From JAMHWF01 sp048500255 (GTDB lineage: Bacteria; Pseudomonadota; Gammaproteobacteria; Burkholderiales; Burkholderiaceae_C): a DNA stretch of 64,000 bases. Numbering within the stretch: the first letter of the stretch is position 1; the number at the start of each line of letters is the position of its first letter. Below, in pieces: positions 48,158 to 57,009 of this stretch. The position numbers and the translations under genes are program-made. Below the pieces are notes generated by a model, which saw only the letters and a list, made by a program, of their open reading frames with translations, did no database searches and was not told the DNA's origin. The DNA is taken from positions 434,001 to 498,000 of the forward strand of contig JASNYH010000002.1 in the NCBI GenBank assembly GCA_048500255.1. Direction: 5' to 3'.

Positions 48158-49126
48158 TCAGGCCGGCGAGGCGCCGAGCGCCCACGCCAGCAGCGAAAAG
48201 GTCGCGAATGACAGCACCGTCGACGCCATGATGATGCGCGCGACGCGGCCGTTGTCGGCGCCGTAACGCTCGGCGAGCAGCGACACGTTGCTCGCTGACG
48301 GGAGCGCGGCGGCCAGGCCGAGTGCGGCGAGCTGCAGCGGCGCCAGCGTCGCGCCGAGCCAGTGCGTCGCCGCCCAGCCGATCGCCAGCACCAGGGCCGG
48401 ATGCAGCAGCAGCTTGACCAGCGCGACCGGTAGATAGAGAGCGACCGGCGTGCGTGTGTGCGCATGGCGGCCGGCGCGCCACAGCACGGCGCCGATCGTG
48501 AAGAGGGCGACCGGCGACGCCGCGTCGCCGAGCATGCGCACGATGGCGTCGACGGGGCCGGGCAGCCGGAACTGCGTCACCGACGCCGCGGCGCCCAGCC
48601 CGATCGCCCACGGCAGCGGATTCGTCAGCGCGCCGCGCAGCGCGCGCCATGCCGCGGCACGGCCGCCCTGGCCCGACGCTTCGTGCGCCTGCGCCAGGCC
48701 GATGCACAGCGAGCTCGTCACCAGCAGGTCGATCAGCAGCGTCGTGATCACGGGCGCCGCGGCGGCCGGCCCGAGCAGCGCCGCGATCAGCGGCACGCCC
48801 ATGAAGCCGCTGTTCGGAAAGGCGGCGACGAGCGCACCGAACGCGGCGTCCTTCAGATGCACGCGCGGCGACAGCGTCGCGCGCACCGTCACGCCGACGA
48901 CGACGAGTCCGGCGCCGAGGTAGACGGCGACGACGACCGGGTTGAGCAGCTGCAGCACCGGCACCGACGCGCCGAAGCGATACAGCATGCACGGCAGCGC
49001 GAAGAACAGCACGAAGGCGTTGAGTCCCGGGATCGCCGCCTCGGGCAGCACGCGCGCGCGCGCCGCGAGAAAGCCGCACAGCACGAGCGCGAAGAAGGGC
49101 AGCGTGGTCGAGACGATCGGATGCAT
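48158..49126 (-). CDS. AEC family transporter
   Basis: 322-residue membrane protein with about ten helices, of the auxin efflux carrier family. The first segment is TTLPFFALVLCGFLAARARV, with AAFPNSGFMGVPLIAALLG and GLAAALPSASNVSLLAERYG as the crossing motifs of the two halves. Start ATG 49126. It follows the PhoD gene by 38 bp on the same strand and is convergent with priA, 4 bp away. Substrate unknown. Confidence 0.9.
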   Translation of the reverse strand: MHPIVSTTLPFFALVLCGFLAARARVLPEAAIPGLNAFVLFFALPCMLYRFGASVPVLQLLNPVVVAVYLGAGLVVVGVTVRATLSPRVHLKDAAFGALVAAFPNSGFMGVPLIAALLGPAAAAPVITTLLIDLLVTSSLCIGLAQAHEASGQGGRAAAWRALRGALTNPLPWAIGLGAAASVTQFRLPGPVDAIVRMLGDAASPVALFTIGAVLWRAGRHAHTRTPVALYLPVALVKLLLHPALVLAIGWAATHWLGATLAPLQLAALGLAAALPSASNVSLLAERYGADNGRVARIIMASTVLSFATFSLLAWALGASPA

Positions 49127-49164
49127 GGCGTGGCGGCGCGCGGCCCTGCGAACGGCGCGCGCCG

Positions 49165-50709
49165 TCAGTCGCGCTCGGCGCCCGCGCGGCCGGCCTCGAC
49201 GACGAAGCGCGCCTGGTCGTGCAGCGCGCTCGTGGCATCGAGCGGATCGTCGACGGCGCGCAGCCGCGCGTGCAGCGCGCGCTCGTCGAGGCGCAGCCGC
49301 AGCCAGCCGCGCTCGTCGGATCGCGCGTGACGGATGTGCGGATTGAACGGCAGGCCCGCTGCGAGCCGCTCCTGCGCCATGCCCTGGCTCGAGATCGACG
49401 TGCCGCAGAACTCGCTGGCGACGACGGGCGAAGCCGCGTCGGCGGCGCGCGCGTGGAGGTCGGCGACGTAGTTGGCGTGCACGTCGCCGCCCACGACGAC
49501 GACGTTGCTCGCGCGACGCGCCTGCATGCTGTCGAGCAGCCGCTGGCGCGCCGCCGGATAGCCGCTCCAGCCGTCGGTCCACACCATGCCGCCCGGCGTG
49601 TCGGCGTGCGCGGCGTCGCGCCACGTGAAGGGCGCGAACAGCGTCTGCTGCGCGACGAGGTTCCAGCGCCCGTCGCTCGCCCAGCCGTCGGCGAGCCAGC
49701 GCTCCTGGTCGGCACCGAGCAGCGTGCGGCGCGCATCGAGCAGCGACGGGCAGTCCTTGACGAGCACCGTGTTCGAGCCGCCGCGGTCGTGCCGCGGGCA
49801 GGCCTGCGCGTCGCGGTGCTGGCGTGCGTCGAGCGCATGGATGCGCGCGAGGCGCCCCCAGTCGCAGCGGCCGAAGATGCGAAGGCCGGCATCGCTCGGC
49901 AGCGCGCGGGCGGGCAGCGGCATGTGCTCCCACCACGCCTGGTAGGCAGCCGCGCGCTGCCGCGCGAAGTCGGGCTGCAGCTGGCCGCCTTGAAGGCCGG
50001 CGTAGTCGTTGTCGACTTCGTGGTCGTCCCAGATCGTGATCCACGGTGCGCGTGCATGGGCGCGCTGCAGCAGCGGGTCGCTCTTGTACTGCGCATAGCG
50101 GTCGCGGTACTGCTGCAGCGTCAGTGCCCAGCCGCCGTCGTGGCGGCGCGGACGCCGCGCGCCGGGCGGCGTCGGGTACTCGTAGATGTAGTCGCCGGTG
50201 AACAGTACGAGGTCGAGCGCCGCGTCGTCGGCGACTTCGCGCCACGCCGCCCAGTGGCCGTGGTCCCAGCGCTGGCACGAGGCGACGGCAAGGTCGAGCG
50301 TGACGCCGGCCGCGTCGGACGCCGGCGCGGCGCGCGTGCGGCCCGCCAGGCTGCGCGCACCGAGCGCGGTGTAGCGATACCAGTACCAGCGGCCGGGCGC
50401 GAGGCCGGTCGCGTCGACGTGCACGCTGTGCGCCCACTGCGCGCGCGCGACCGCGATGCCGCGCGCGGCGACGTCGCGGAACGCCTCGTCGCGCGCCACC
50501 TCCCAGCGCACGTCGACGGCGTCGGGCAGGTCGGCGCCGGTGAGGCGCGTCCACAGCGACACGCCGTCGGGCCGCGGCCAGCCCGACGCCACGCCGAGCG
50601 CGAAGCGATCGACGTCGCCGCGCGCCGCGCGCGCCTCGCGCAGTACGCCGGGCGGCAGCGCGGCGGCCAGCGCCAGCGCGAGCAGGCTGCGGCGGGAATT
50701 CGTCGTCAT
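49165..50709 (-). CDS. PhoD-like alkaline phosphatase/phosphodiesterase
   Basis: 514-residue PhoD-family metallophosphatase. N-terminal SRRSLLALALAAAL is a Tat-type signal, consistent with folded export. An Ig-like N-terminal part precedes the catalytic domain with metal ligand motifs LVLFTGDYIYEYPTPPG (Asp), TIWDDHEVDNDYAG (Asp, His) and VVVVGGDVHANYVADLHAR (His). LAVASCQRWDHGHWAAW contains a Cys/Trp region typical of PhoD. Start ATG 50709 is divergent from rep. Acts on phosphodiesters in the periplasm. Confidence 0.9.
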   Translation of the reverse strand: MTTNSRRSLLALALAAALPPGVLREARAARGDVDRFALGVASGWPRPDGVSLWTRLTGADLPDAVDVRWEVARDEAFRDVAARGIAVARAQWAHSVHVDATGLAPGRWYWYRYTALGARSLAGRTRAAPASDAAGVTLDLAVASCQRWDHGHWAAWREVADDAALDLVLFTGDYIYEYPTPPGARRPRRHDGGWALTLQQYRDRYAQYKSDPLLQRAHARAPWITIWDDHEVDNDYAGLQGGQLQPDFARQRAAAYQAWWEHMPLPARALPSDAGLRIFGRCDWGRLARIHALDARQHRDAQACPRHDRGGSNTVLVKDCPSLLDARRTLLGADQERWLADGWASDGRWNLVAQQTLFAPFTWRDAAHADTPGGMVWTDGWSGYPAARQRLLDSMQARRASNVVVVGGDVHANYVADLHARAADAASPVVASEFCGTSISSQGMAQERLAAGLPFNPHIRHARSDERGWLRLRLDERALHARLRAVDDPLDATSALHDQARFVVEAGRAGAERD

Positions 50710-50785
50710 CGTCGGGGGCCGTTCATACCACATCGGCGTGACGCGGCGTCGCCTATCATCGCGCCCCGCATCATCGTCGTCCGCC

Positions 50786-52852
50786 TTGAGCAGCTCTCCG
50801 CCCCCGTCGCTGAACCCGGCCCAGATGCAGGCCGTGCACCACCTGCAGGGCCCCTGCCTCGTGCTCGCCGGCGCCGGCTCGGGCAAGACGCGCGTCATCA
50901 CGCACAAGATCGCGCGCCTGCTCAAGGCCGACTACGCGCCGCGCGAGATCGCCGCGATCACGTTCACCAACAAGGCGGCGGCCGAGATGCGCGACCGCGC
51001 GAAGGCCCTGGTCGGCGCGAAGGCGGCGAAGGATCTCGTCGTCTGCACCTTCCACGCGCTGGGCGTGCGCATTCTGCGCGCCGACGGCGAACGCCTCGAC
51101 CTCAAGCCGCAGTTCTCCATCCTCGACGCCGACGACGTGCTCGGCGTGCTGCGCGACGCCGGCGGCAGCAGCGACAACGCGCTGGCGCGCCGCTGGCAGT
51201 GGACGATCAGCGGCTGGAAGAACCAAGGCCTGAACAGCGAGCAGGCCGCCGCCGTCGCGGCCGACGACGACGAGCGCGTCGCCGTGCGCGTGATGCAGCG
51301 CTACGAGGAGCGACTTTCCGCCTACCAGGCGGTCGACTTCGACGACCTGATCGGCCTGCCCTTGAAGCTGCTGCAGCGCGACGCCGAGGTGCGCGCCAGA
51401 TGGCAGGGCACGCTGCGCTATCTGCTCGTCGACGAATACCAGGACACCAACGCCGTGCAGTACGAGCTGCTCAAGCTGCTCGCCGACGACGTGCGGCCGA
51501 TGTTCACTGCGGTGGGCGACGACGACCAGAGCATCTACGGCTGGCGCGGCGCGACGATCGAGAACCTGCGCCGCCTGCCGCAGGACTATCCGCAGCTCAC
51601 CGTGATCCCGTTGGAGCAGAACTACCGTTCGACCGGCTCGATCCTGCGCGCCGCCAACGCCGTGATCGCGAACAACCCCAAGCTCTACGAGAAGAAGCTG
51701 TGGAGCGAGTACGGCGACGGCGACCCCGTCGCCCTGCTCGAATGCGACGGCGAGGAGCACGAGGCCGAGCGCGCCGTCGCGCGCATCCAGGCTTTGCGCG
51801 GCGCCGATGGGCGCGTCAAGTTCGCCGACTTCGCCGTGCTCTACCGCGCCAACCACCAGGCGAAGGTGTTCGAGCAGGCGCTGCGCCGCGCCAGCATCCC
51901 GTACAAGGTGTCGGGCGGCCAGAGCTTCTTCGACCGCGCCGAGATCCGCGACCTGTGCGCCTGGCTGCGCCTGCTGGTCAACAACGACGACGACCCCGCG
52001 TTCCTGCGCGCCGTGACGGCGCCTAAGCGCGGCATCGGCCACCAGACGCTGGCCAAGCTCGGCGAGTTCGCCGGCCAGTGGAAGACGAGCCTGTTCGAGG
52101 CACTGTTCTCGCCGTCGCTGAACACGGCGCTCGGCGCCAAGGCCGTCGGCTCGCTGCACGAGTTCGGCCGCTACGTCAACGACCTCGAGCACCGCGCGCG
52201 CCATACCGAGGGCGCCGAGGACGCCAAGGCGCTGCTGCTCGGCTGGTTGAAGGACATCGGCTACGAACAGCACCTCTTCGACGGCGAAGACAGCGAAAAG
52301 CTCGCTGCCGCGCGCTGGAGCAACGTGCTGGACTTCGTCGACTGGATCGCCAAGCGCTGCGGGGGCGTTCTCACGCAGGAAGGCGGCACCTTCGAGAGCG
52401 AGAAGCAGAGCGTGCTCGACGTCGCGCAGACGATCAGCGTCATCATCAGTCTGGCCGAGCGCGGTGACGACCAGGACGTGGTGACGCTGTCGACGCTGCA
52501 TGCCGCCAAGGGGCTCGAGTGGCCGCACGTCGTGCTGGCCGGCGTCAACGAGGGGCTGCTGCCGTTCAAGGCCAGTGGCGACGACGCCGAGATGACGCCC
52601 GAGCGGCTCGAAGAGGAACGCCGCCTGATGTATGTCGGCATCACGCGCGCGCGCACGACGCTCGTCGTCAGCACGCTGCGCCGCCGCAAGCGCGGCCGCG
52701 ACACGATCGCCGGCGTGCCCAGCCGCTTCATCGCCGAGATGAAGCTGCACGAGCAGGGCGCGAAGGTCGATCCGCGCGAGCGCATGAAGGCGCTGCGTGC
52801 GGAGCTGGCGGCGAAGGCGGCGGCCGCCGCGGCAGCGCAGGGTACGAGCTGA
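50786..52852 (+). CDS. rep: Rep-like UvrD-family DNA helicase
   Basis: 688-residue SF1A 3'-5' helicase. Helicase motifs: Q-motif LNPAQMQAVHH, Walker A GAGSGKT (near residue 35), TFTNKAAAEM, DEYQDTN, DDDQSIYGWRGA, LEQNYRST, VTLSTLHAAKGLEWPHV and YVGITRAR. Length and insertions fit Rep rather than UvrD/PcrA, though the distinction is by overall similarity. Start is TTG 50786, needed to include the Q-motif. A TATCAT -10-like hexamer lies at 50754-50759. Confidence 0.9.
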   Translation: MSSSPPPSLNPAQMQAVHHLQGPCLVLAGAGSGKTRVITHKIARLLKADYAPREIAAITFTNKAAAEMRDRAKALVGAKAAKDLVVCTFHALGVRILRADGERLDLKPQFSILDADDVLGVLRDAGGSSDNALARRWQWTISGWKNQGLNSEQAAAVAADDDERVAVRVMQRYEERLSAYQAVDFDDLIGLPLKLLQRDAEVRARWQGTLRYLLVDEYQDTNAVQYELLKLLADDVRPMFTAVGDDDQSIYGWRGATIENLRRLPQDYPQLTVIPLEQNYRSTGSILRAANAVIANNPKLYEKKLWSEYGDGDPVALLECDGEEHEAERAVARIQALRGADGRVKFADFAVLYRANHQAKVFEQALRRASIPYKVSGGQSFFDRAEIRDLCAWLRLLVNNDDDPAFLRAVTAPKRGIGHQTLAKLGEFAGQWKTSLFEALFSPSLNTALGAKAVGSLHEFGRYVNDLEHRARHTEGAEDAKALLLGWLKDIGYEQHLFDGEDSEKLAAARWSNVLDFVDWIAKRCGGVLTQEGGTFESEKQSVLDVAQTISVIISLAERGDDQDVVTLSTLHAAKGLEWPHVVLAGVNEGLLPFKASGDDAEMTPERLEEERRLMYVGITRARTTLVVSTLRRRKRGRDTIAGVPSRFIAEMKLHEQGAKVDPRERMKALRAELAAKAAAAAAAQGTS

Positions 52853-52916
52853 CGCGCTGTCGAAGGGCAGCGCGGCGCGGGGCGCGGGGCGGAGCCCCTG
52901 AGGTGCGAGACGGAAG

Positions 52917-53192
52917 TCAGGGCGCGCGAACGATCGCCTGCGTTGCCCGCCGCACCAGCGGCAGCGCCACGAGCAGGGTGGGAAAGGCGATGAGCCACGA
53001 CAGGCCCCACGCGCTGAGCCAGATGCCCAGGAAACTCTGCGCGAGCCCGATGCCGCGCAGCGTGCTGACCAGCGAAACGATGAACGTCATCAGCACGGAA
53101 AGGAGCAGCGGCAGCACCACTGCCGCATAGCGGGCCGGCAGCTTGGGCAATCCGAGGAAGGTCTCCGAAGGTCTGGACGCTGGTGGCTGCAT
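52917..53192 (-). CDS. DUF2798 family small membrane protein
   Basis: 91-residue protein with two helices (LPLLLSVLMTFIVSLVSTLR near residue 27 and SAWGLSWLIAFPTLLVALPL near 58) and a basic C-terminus (VRRATQAIVR), matching DUF2798. Function unknown. Start ATG 53192. It opens the accessory stretch to the right of rep and has no evident partner. Confidence 0.85.
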   Translation of the reverse strand: MQPPASRPSETFLGLPKLPARYAAVVLPLLLSVLMTFIVSLVSTLRGIGLAQSFLGIWLSAWGLSWLIAFPTLLVALPLVRRATQAIVRAP

Positions 53193-53278
53193 GTTCGAGT
53201 GAGGGCGGCGTGCGTGCGATGGCGGCATTGTGCTCCAGCGCATGCATGGCGCAGTGGCAGCCGCATCGCCGCCCCGCA

Positions 53279-53419
53279 CTACGCGGGCGTGGCGAGCTTG
53301 AGCCCGACGATGCCCGCCACGATCAACGCGAGGCTCGCGAGGCGGCCGATGTTGGCCGGTTCACCGAACAGCGCGATGCCGAATGTCGCGGTTCCGACCG
53401 CGCCGACGCCGACCCAGAC
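53279..53419 (-). pseudogene. C-terminal remnant of an SMR multidrug/quaternary-ammonium exporter gene
   Basis: The minus strand encodes VWVGVGAVGTATFGIALFGE and then EPANIGRLASLALIVAGIVG, ending KLATPA and a stop, which is the C-terminal half (helices 3-4) of an SMR/SugE-type exporter. Upstream of the first Val the frame runs into unrelated sequence and no helices 1-2 or start can be found. The gene is therefore a 5' truncated relic of about 46 codons. A normal SMR protein has about 105-110 residues. Confidence 0.8.
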
Positions 53420-53500
53420 CCATGTGGCGCGCGGATTTGCACTCAGGCCATGCCGCTCGAGCGCACCGCGGCGCTGCGTCGCTGGCGCGAACCGGCCCCG

Positions 53501-54007
53501 CTACTTCGCCGCGGCGAACCCCTTGCGCTCGTGCCACTGCGCCAGCGACACGTCGGGATAGTGCTCGAAGCGCGGATCGCTGGCATGCCCCTCGACCTCG
53601 ACCCACGGCGCCTTCGATCCGACCATGCAGTGCACGTGCTCGGGCGGCGTGGGCAGCGGCGTGTCGATGGCGCTGGCGTGCGGGTGCACGTGGTCCGGCC
53701 AGGTCGGATCCCACAGCCATAGCGCGCTGCCGCAGCGCGCGCAGAAGTAGCGCCGTGCCGTGCTCTCGCGCGTGCCGCCGCCGCCGGCGGCGCCCTCATC
53801 GTCGGGCAGCCGCGCGCGATAGATGCGCAGGTGACGCTTGCCCGTCACCTTCATAGAGCGGGCACTTCCACCGAGATTGATCGCATAGCCGCCCGCGCCC
53901 GCCGTCTTGCGGCAGATCGAGCAGTAGCAGCGCATGAACGGCACCGGCTCCGACGACTCGACGGAGAACCTGACGCTGCCGCAGTGGCACGAGCCTTCGA
54001 GGTGCAT
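53501..54007 (-). CDS. GFA family zinc protein
   Basis: 168-residue protein of the glutathione-dependent formaldehyde-activating (GFA) family fold. The zinc-binding Cys sets are visible: GSCHCGSVRFSVE near residue 6, RCYCSICRKTAGAGG near 26 and YFCARCGSALWLW near 87. Members bind zinc and glutathione-like thiols, though many have unknown roles. Start ATG 54007 is 9 bp after the hydrolase gene, so the two form an operon. Confidence 0.88.
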   Translation of the reverse strand: MHLEGSCHCGSVRFSVESSEPVPFMRCYCSICRKTAGAGGYAINLGGSARSMKVTGKRHLRIYRARLPDDEGAAGGGGTRESTARRYFCARCGSALWLWDPTWPDHVHPHASAIDTPLPTPPEHVHCMVGSKAPWVEVEGHASDPRFEHYPDVSLAQWHERKGFAAAK

Positions 54008-54016
54008 GGGATGGAC

Positions 54017-54808
54017 TCACTGTCTCGTCGAGATCCAATCGCCGATCTGCCGCACCGTCGCCACCTCCACGCCGTTGAAGCCGTGATAGGCCCGCGCCTC
54101 GCACGGGTGGCCGACGGTGTGGCCGCCGGTGACGGCGATCAGCTGCTTGCGCGGCGCGTGTGTCAGCTTGTCGATCACCTGCTGCGCGGCCGTGAACGGG
54201 CAATGCGCGCAGCCGTCCTGCTCATGGTGGACCAGCAGCGTCGGCACGCGGATCCGATCCAGCGGCATCGCGGTCACGGCCCGGCTCCGTTCGTCGACGA
54301 GGATCGTCGCCGTGAGCACGATGCCGTCGGGCCCGTCGGCGCCGTGCAGCTCGGCGGCGACGTGGGCCGCTGACTGCGTGCCCCGGCTGGTCCCGACCAG
54401 CCACACGGGCACCTTCGCCGACTCGCGCAGCCACGCGATGACGGCCTTCAGGTCGGAGACATGCTCCGGCGTCTGGCGATAGCGCTGCAGGAACGGAGGA
54501 TCCTGTCGGTCCGACGGCGCATCGACGACGGCGACGAGCAGGCCCTGTTCGGCAAAGAGCTGACGCGTGCGGACGAGGAAGTTGTTCTCTCCCCATTTCA
54601 TCGATCCGTTCGAGAACAGCTGCAGACCGCCGTGCCCCCCGGGGATGAGGACGACCGCCGCCTTCGGATCGGGCGGCGCCAGGACGATCGCTCGCTGCGT
54701 GACGCCCGGCCGGGTCGGGATGTCGACGACCTTCTGGTCGATCCGTGCGTGCGCCTGGGACAACGCCACGAACGACAGCAGCCCGATCAGCAACTTCAGC
54801 AAGAGCAT
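54017..54808 (-). CDS. exported alpha/beta hydrolase
   Basis: 263-residue protein with a signal peptide (residues 1-21, LLIGLLSFVALSQAHA) and an alpha/beta-hydrolase domain. The GGHGG oxyanion-like segment is in VVLIPGGHGGLQLFSNGS, the nucleophile Ser in VWLVGTSRGTQSAAHVAAEL, an Asp candidate in HHEQDGCAHCP, and the catalytic His in VTGGHTVGHPCEARAYHGFN. Start ATG 54808 was taken; another in-frame ATG at 54835 would add nine residues. Substrate unknown. Co-directional with the GFA gene. Confidence 0.82.
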   Translation of the reverse strand: MLLLKLLIGLLSFVALSQAHARIDQKVVDIPTRPGVTQRAIVLAPPDPKAAVVLIPGGHGGLQLFSNGSMKWGENNFLVRTRQLFAEQGLLVAVVDAPSDRQDPPFLQRYRQTPEHVSDLKAVIAWLRESAKVPVWLVGTSRGTQSAAHVAAELHGADGPDGIVLTATILVDERSRAVTAMPLDRIRVPTLLVHHEQDGCAHCPFTAAQQVIDKLTHAPRKQLIAVTGGHTVGHPCEARAYHGFNGVEVATVRQIGDWISTRQ

Positions 54809-54976
54809 GGGGGATCTTCGGGCGATTCGAGGCATTGCGATCAGCTCACGTCGAGCTTCGGTGCCTGCGCAAATCGAGAGCCGGCGACATTGCTGAAGCG
54901 TACTCGACGACTCTCGAAGTGCGGTGCGTTTCGGAGAAGCTGGACTGCCAAACGGGCTTCGGATTCAGTCATAGAC

Positions 54977-55441
54977 ATGTGTGAGCGGACTGGCAAGGGC
55001 AGCATCGCGCAGTACGACGCGCATGTCCAGTCGATCGCTGGCGAGGACGAGCGCGCAAAGCAGCTGATGCGCCTGTCGGGCGTCGGACCGACGACAGCCA
55101 CCGCCATGCTGGCGATGGTCGGCAACGGCCACGAGTTCCGCTGCGGCCGCCAGTTCGCGGCCTGGCTCGGGTTGACGCCGGGGCAGTACAGCTCGGGCGG
55201 CAAGACGCGCCTGGGGCGCATCACCAAGGCCGGCGACGCGTACCTGCGCACGATGCTGATCCTCGGGGCCCGCGCGGTGCTGGCCGCGGCCAAGAACAGG
55301 ACCGACAGCGTCAGCCGATGGGCGCTGGCGCTCGAGGCCCGACGCGGCTACTGGAAGGCGGTGGTAGCCATCGCGGCGAAGAACGCGCGCATGTGCTGGG
55401 CGATGCTCGCGCGCGGCGAGAGCTTCAAGCTGCCGGCGTGA
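54977..55441 (+). pseudogene. 5'-truncated IS110-family transposase
   Basis: About 154 residues of the C-terminal transposase_20 domain. Typical segments: RLSGVGPTTATAMLAMVGNG, FRCGRQFAAWLGLTPGQYSS, GGKTRLGRITKAGDAYLRTM and ARAVLAAAKNRTD. The N-terminal DEDD RuvC-like domain of about 170 residues is absent and sequence left of about 54,985 is unrelated. So this is a decayed element; no ends could be located. It lies within the accessory island just left of the IS3 element. Confidence 0.8.
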
Positions 55442-55577
55442 GGCCGCCAACACCGCTGAGCAGAAAGAAGACCGATTCGAAGACTTCCACCGCGTGAGCG
55501 CCACTCGTCGATGAGCAAGGTTGGACCTGCGCGGGGTGTGCCTGATCAATTCAAGGCGGCAGTGCTTCTGTCCGCGG

Positions 55578-55723
55578 CTAACGAATGAGGCCCCCGCGCG
55601 CGTCTTTCATCAGGGTCCGCAGCGCTGAACTCGCTGCACCAATGACCGGTTGTAGTTTGTCCGTCCGCACCCTTGCTCGACGACTCGACGCGATGCGCCC
55701 CAGCGCGCGGTGATGCCATAGCT
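55578..55723 (-). pseudogene. distal part of an ORF split by the IS3 insertion
   Basis: If the IS3 element and one copy of its GCT duplication are removed, the minus-strand frame beginning at GTG 57109 continues without interruption: ...HPDFDFFEL, then WHHRALGRIASSRRARVRTD to MKDARGGLIR and a stop at 55578. The joined reading frame is 80 codons plus stop. It lies next to an attC-like site, suggesting a former cassette gene or fusion. Family not recognised; coding status is unproven. Confidence 0.55.
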
Positions 55724-55752
55724 TGAGCTGCCCCCCGAATTTCGTCTTCCAA
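55724..55752 (+). repeat. IS3 left terminal inverted repeat
   Basis: 29 bp beginning TGAGCTGCCC, imperfect inverse of 56981-57009. Starts with TG, the rule for this family. Confidence 0.88.
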
Positions 55753-55789
55753 GGGCCGATGGTTAGCATCGACACCTGAAGGAAGAGAA

Positions 55790-56080
55790 GTGAAGAAGAT
55801 TCCCAAGCAAGAGTACACGGCCGAGTTCAAGGAGCAGGCCGTCAAGAGGGCGCAGGAGGTTGGCGTCGGGACGGCAGCACGCGAGCTGGGCCTGGTCGAG
55901 CAGACGCTGCGCAACTGGGTCAAGGCGGCCTCGGCCGGCAAGCTCAACGCCGCTGGTGCGAAGCCCATCACGCCCGAGCAGATGGAGCTGTCGCGGCTGC
56001 GCGCCGAGAACGCGCGGCTGAAGATGCACGTCGAGATCCTAAAAAAAGCGACGGCGTACTTTGCGAAGGATGCGCTGTGA
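55790..56080 (+). CDS. IS3-family transposase OrfA
   Basis: 96-residue helix-turn-helix protein (AEFKEQAVKRAQEVGVGTAA, LGLVEQTLRNWVKAAS) with a C-terminal leucine zipper (LSRLRAENARLKMHVEILKK), which binds element ends. Start ATG 55790 is preceded by a GGAAGAGAAG site. The heptamer A AAA AAA followed by G at 56041-56048 near the end is a slippery site for -1 frameshifting into orfB. Confidence 0.93.
   Translation: MKKIPKQEYTAEFKEQAVKRAQEVGVGTAARELGLVEQTLRNWVKAASAGKLNAAGAKPITPEQMELSRLRAENARLKMHVEILKKATAYFAKDAL
56041..56048 (+). other. programmed -1 frameshift site of the IS3 element
   Basis: Seven A residues (56041-56047) followed by G, read A AAA AAA G in the orfA frame. orfB (frame -1) extends in phase across it. 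Shifting makes the OrfAB transposase. The alternative downstream stimulatory structure was not assessed. Confidence 0.72.
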
Positions 56081-56970
56081 AGTACGCCTGGATCGACGCA
56101 CAGCGCGCCGACTACCCGCTGCCCGAAATGTGCGAGGTGCTGGCCGTGAGCGCCAGCGGCTATCGCGCCTGGCGTCGCGGCGGCACTCCTGACTCGACCC
56201 GTCTGAGCGACGCGCAGGCCGTGGCCTTGATGAAGGCGATCCACGCCGAGGTCAAGGCCGCTTACGGATCGCGGCGCATGCACCGCGAGCTCAAGGGCCG
56301 AGGCCATCGGATCGGACTGGCTCGCGTGGAACGACTCATGAGCGACAACGGCATCCGTGCGCGCCACAGGCGGCGCTACAAGGCGACGACGGACTCGAAG
56401 CATTCGATGCCGGTGGCCGACAACGTGCTCGAACGCAACTTCGCGCCCGATGCGCCGAACCGCGTGTGGACGGGCGACATCACCTACATCGCGACCGATG
56501 AGGGCTGGCTGTACCTGGCCGTTGTGCTGGACCTGTTCAACCGCGAGGTCGTCGGCTGGTCGATCAAGCCACGCATGACGGCCGCCATCGTGACCGACGC
56601 GCTGACGATGGCGTGGTTCCGGCGCAAGCCGGATGCCGGCGTCATCTTCCACAGCGACCGCGGCAGCCAGTACGCCAGCCATGCGATGCGAGGCAAGCTG
56701 GCCGAGTACGGCATGACCGCCTCGATGAGCCGCAAGGCGAACTGCTGGGACAACGCGCCGACCGAGAGCTTCTTCAACAGTCTGAAGAACGAGCGGGTGC
56801 ACGGCACTCGCTACGCGACGCGGGCCGAAGCACAGATCGATCTGTTCCAGTACATCGCCGTCTTCTACAACCGGAGGCGCCGCCACTCCTCGCTGGGCTA
56901 CTGCTCGCCGACTCAGTTCCTTCTGGACTGGCTCGGCAAGCATGACGATCAGCAATCCATGGCGGCATGA
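56077..56970 (+). CDS. IS3-family transposase OrfB (DDE integrase domain)
   Basis: 297-residue catalytic part. The DDE residues are in WTGDITYIATDEGWLYLAV (first Asp), VIFHSDRGSQYAS (second Asp) and NAPTESFFNSLKNE (Glu with the following Lys/Arg pattern). Start GTG 56077 overlaps the orfA stop; fusion through the slippery site is the functional form. The C-terminus YNRRRRHSSLGYCSPTQF is the usual IS3 end. The domain appears intact, so the element may be active. Confidence 0.94.
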   Translation: MKYAWIDAQRADYPLPEMCEVLAVSASGYRAWRRGGTPDSTRLSDAQAVALMKAIHAEVKAAYGSRRMHRELKGRGHRIGLARVERLMSDNGIRARHRRRYKATTDSKHSMPVADNVLERNFAPDAPNRVWTGDITYIATDEGWLYLAVVLDLFNREVVGWSIKPRMTAAIVTDALTMAWFRRKPDAGVIFHSDRGSQYASHAMRGKLAEYGMTASMSRKANCWDNAPTESFFNSLKNERVHGTRYATRAEAQIDLFQYIAVFYNRRRRHSSLGYCSPTQFLLDWLGKHDDQQSMAA

Positions 56971-56980
56971 GCGCGGCCGG

Positions 56981-57009
56981 TTGGAAGGCGAAAAACAGAG
57001 GGCACCTCA
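56981..57009 (-). repeat. IS3 right terminal inverted repeat
   Basis: 29 bp ending ...GGGCACCTCA, imperfect inverse of the left repeat; followed directly by the GCT target duplicate. Confidence 0.88.

Larger units (their letters stand above)
55724..57009 (+). mobile_element. complete IS3-family insertion sequence (1,286 bp)
   Basis: The left terminal inverted repeat is at 55724-55752 and the right at 56981-57009. They begin TGAGCTGCCCCCCG and TGAGGTGCCCTCTG, share TTTCG and end CTTCCAA, about 23 of 29 positions identical. The direct repeat GCT flanks both ends (55721-55723 and 57010-57012), a 3-bp target duplication, which fits the IS3/IS150 groups. Contents are orfA and orfB with a -1 frameshift site. 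The element looks intact and recently inserted. Confidence 0.93.

Noticed and set aside
54841..54978. Short minus-strand frame beginning MSMTESEARLAVQLLRNAP
   Set aside because: Only 45 codons, no ribosome site, and no family known to me; possible but unsupported as a gene.
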